Assembly (NCBI GenBank): GCA_902406105.1
Contig: CABPCP010000004.1
Coordinates: 1-64,000, forward strand
DNA length: 64,000 bases
Direction: 5' to 3'
From: an uncultured Mordavella sp.
GTDB taxonomy: Bacteria; Bacillota; Clostridia; Lachnospirales; Lachnospiraceae
Part shown: piece after piece, positions 63,664-64,000 of the stretch
How positions within the stretch are numbered: the first letter of the stretch is position 1
How the letters are laid out: the number at the start of each line of letters is the position of its first letter
The notes under the pieces: generated by a model
Database searches by the model: none
Told to the model about the DNA's origin: nothing
What the model saw: the letters and a program-made list of their open reading frames with translations, nothing else
Made by a program: the position numbers and the translations under genes

Positions 63664-63846
63664 ATGTCCGAAATATCAATTTTAGATCTGCAGAACCTTC
63701 GCCACCTGATCGGGGGCTATGAGACATCCCACTGTAAAATGAACGACTATGCCGCGCAGGCAAAGGACCCGGAAGTAAAAAAACTTTTTCAGGATGCGGC
63801 AAACTGCGCAATGAAAAACAAACAGGATCTTTTAAAATTTTTGTAG
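63664..63846 (+). CDS. Small CotF-like spore coat protein
   Basis: Protein of 60 residues, helical and ferritin-like at short scale (LRHLIGGYETSHCKMNDYAAQAKD, KKLFQDAANCAMKNKQDLLKFL). It resembles half of a CotF/spore-coat domain. AAAGGAGG lies six bases before the ATG. The following gene starts 11 bases after its stop with its own GGAGG, so the two form an operon. Confidence 0.7.
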   Translation: MSEISILDLQNLRHLIGGYETSHCKMNDYAAQAKDPEVKKLFQDAANCAMKNKQDLLKFL

Positions 63847-63857
63847 GAGGAAGAACA

Positions 63858-64000
63858 ATGTTAGACGACAAAACGATGGTAGCAGATGCATTGGCCGGCG
63901 TAAATGGAGAACTTGTAAGATATGGGGAAATGATCCCTCAGACAGAAAACAAAGAATTAAAGCAGTGTTTGAAGCAGCTGCGCAATGAATGTGAAATGTC
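63858..64000 (+). CDS. CotF-like spore coat protein, partial
   Basis: The 5' end of an ORF running off the window; 47 codons are visible, starting MLDDKTMVADALAGVNGEL and continuing KQCLKQLRNECEM. The sequence has the helical pattern of CotF-family coat proteins and follows a small coat-like gene by 11 bases. The ribosome site is GGAGG. Confidence 0.65.
   Translation, partial: MLDDKTMVADALAGVNGELVRYGEMIPQTENKELKQCLKQLRNECEM

Overview
The window reads as chromosome of an anaerobic, spore-forming member of the Clostridia, most likely Lachnospiraceae. Reasons: the gene order murE-priA-def-fmt-metallopeptidase-rsmB-rlmN-prpC-prkC-rsgA-rpe-thiN, CotF-like spore-coat genes, a meso-diaminopimelate type MurE, strong GGAGG ribosome sites, a CIRCE operator and a Rex-like operator, and heavy reliance on iron-sulfur flavoproteins. 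Almost all genes lie on the minus strand until about 59.7 kb. Genus and species cannot be fixed from the sequence alone.

Layout. 0-2.7 kb: ABC transporter ATPase (cut by the window edge), two-component system and a prolyl-tRNA deacylase-like protein. 2.8-15.8 kb: a 13-gene operon transcribed leftward: malate dehydrogenase, HdrB, HdrC, HdrA, FlxD, two FlxB/C-type iron-sulfur proteins, FlxA, a soluble fumarate reductase pair, an AspT/SucE-type carrier and a two-subunit class I fumarase. It starts behind a promoter overlapped by a near-consensus Rex site. Read together it is a path oxaloacetate to malate to fumarate to succinate with export, in which a flavin-based bifurcating NADH module (Flx-Hdr) is placed to drive fumarate reduction and probably ferredoxin reduction. 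This is the leading candidate for an unusual system here. 15.9-31.6 kb: housekeeping genes. 31.7-38.1 kb: YitT protein, PepD, then clpB-dinB behind a CIRCE operator.

38.1-44.2 kb: a degenerate, partly AT-rich island. It holds a RelBE-like toxin-antitoxin pair, broken mobile-element fragments including the last residues of a tyrosine integrase with its catalytic Tyr, a structured tandem repeat, a small Cro/C1 regulator, and a roughly 1200-residue protein of unknown family with a C-terminal PD-(D/E)XK nuclease motif (candidate defence gene). Short direct repeats occur at both ends of the island.

44.2-58.4 kb: accessory metabolism. A regulator, two M20 peptidases and two membrane proteins (one DUF5058) form one cluster. 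A MerR regulator, MFS carrier, divergent GcvPA/GcvPB-like pair, AcoX-like kinase and GPH symporter form another. 58.6-64 kb: C39-like protease, LysR regulator (first plus-strand gene), 2-hydroxyacid dehydrogenase, tRNA-Gly(CCC), M19 dipeptidase, C26 glutamine-hydrolase family protein and two CotF-like proteins, the last cut by the window end. No CRISPR array, rRNA or intact integrase or transposase was found.
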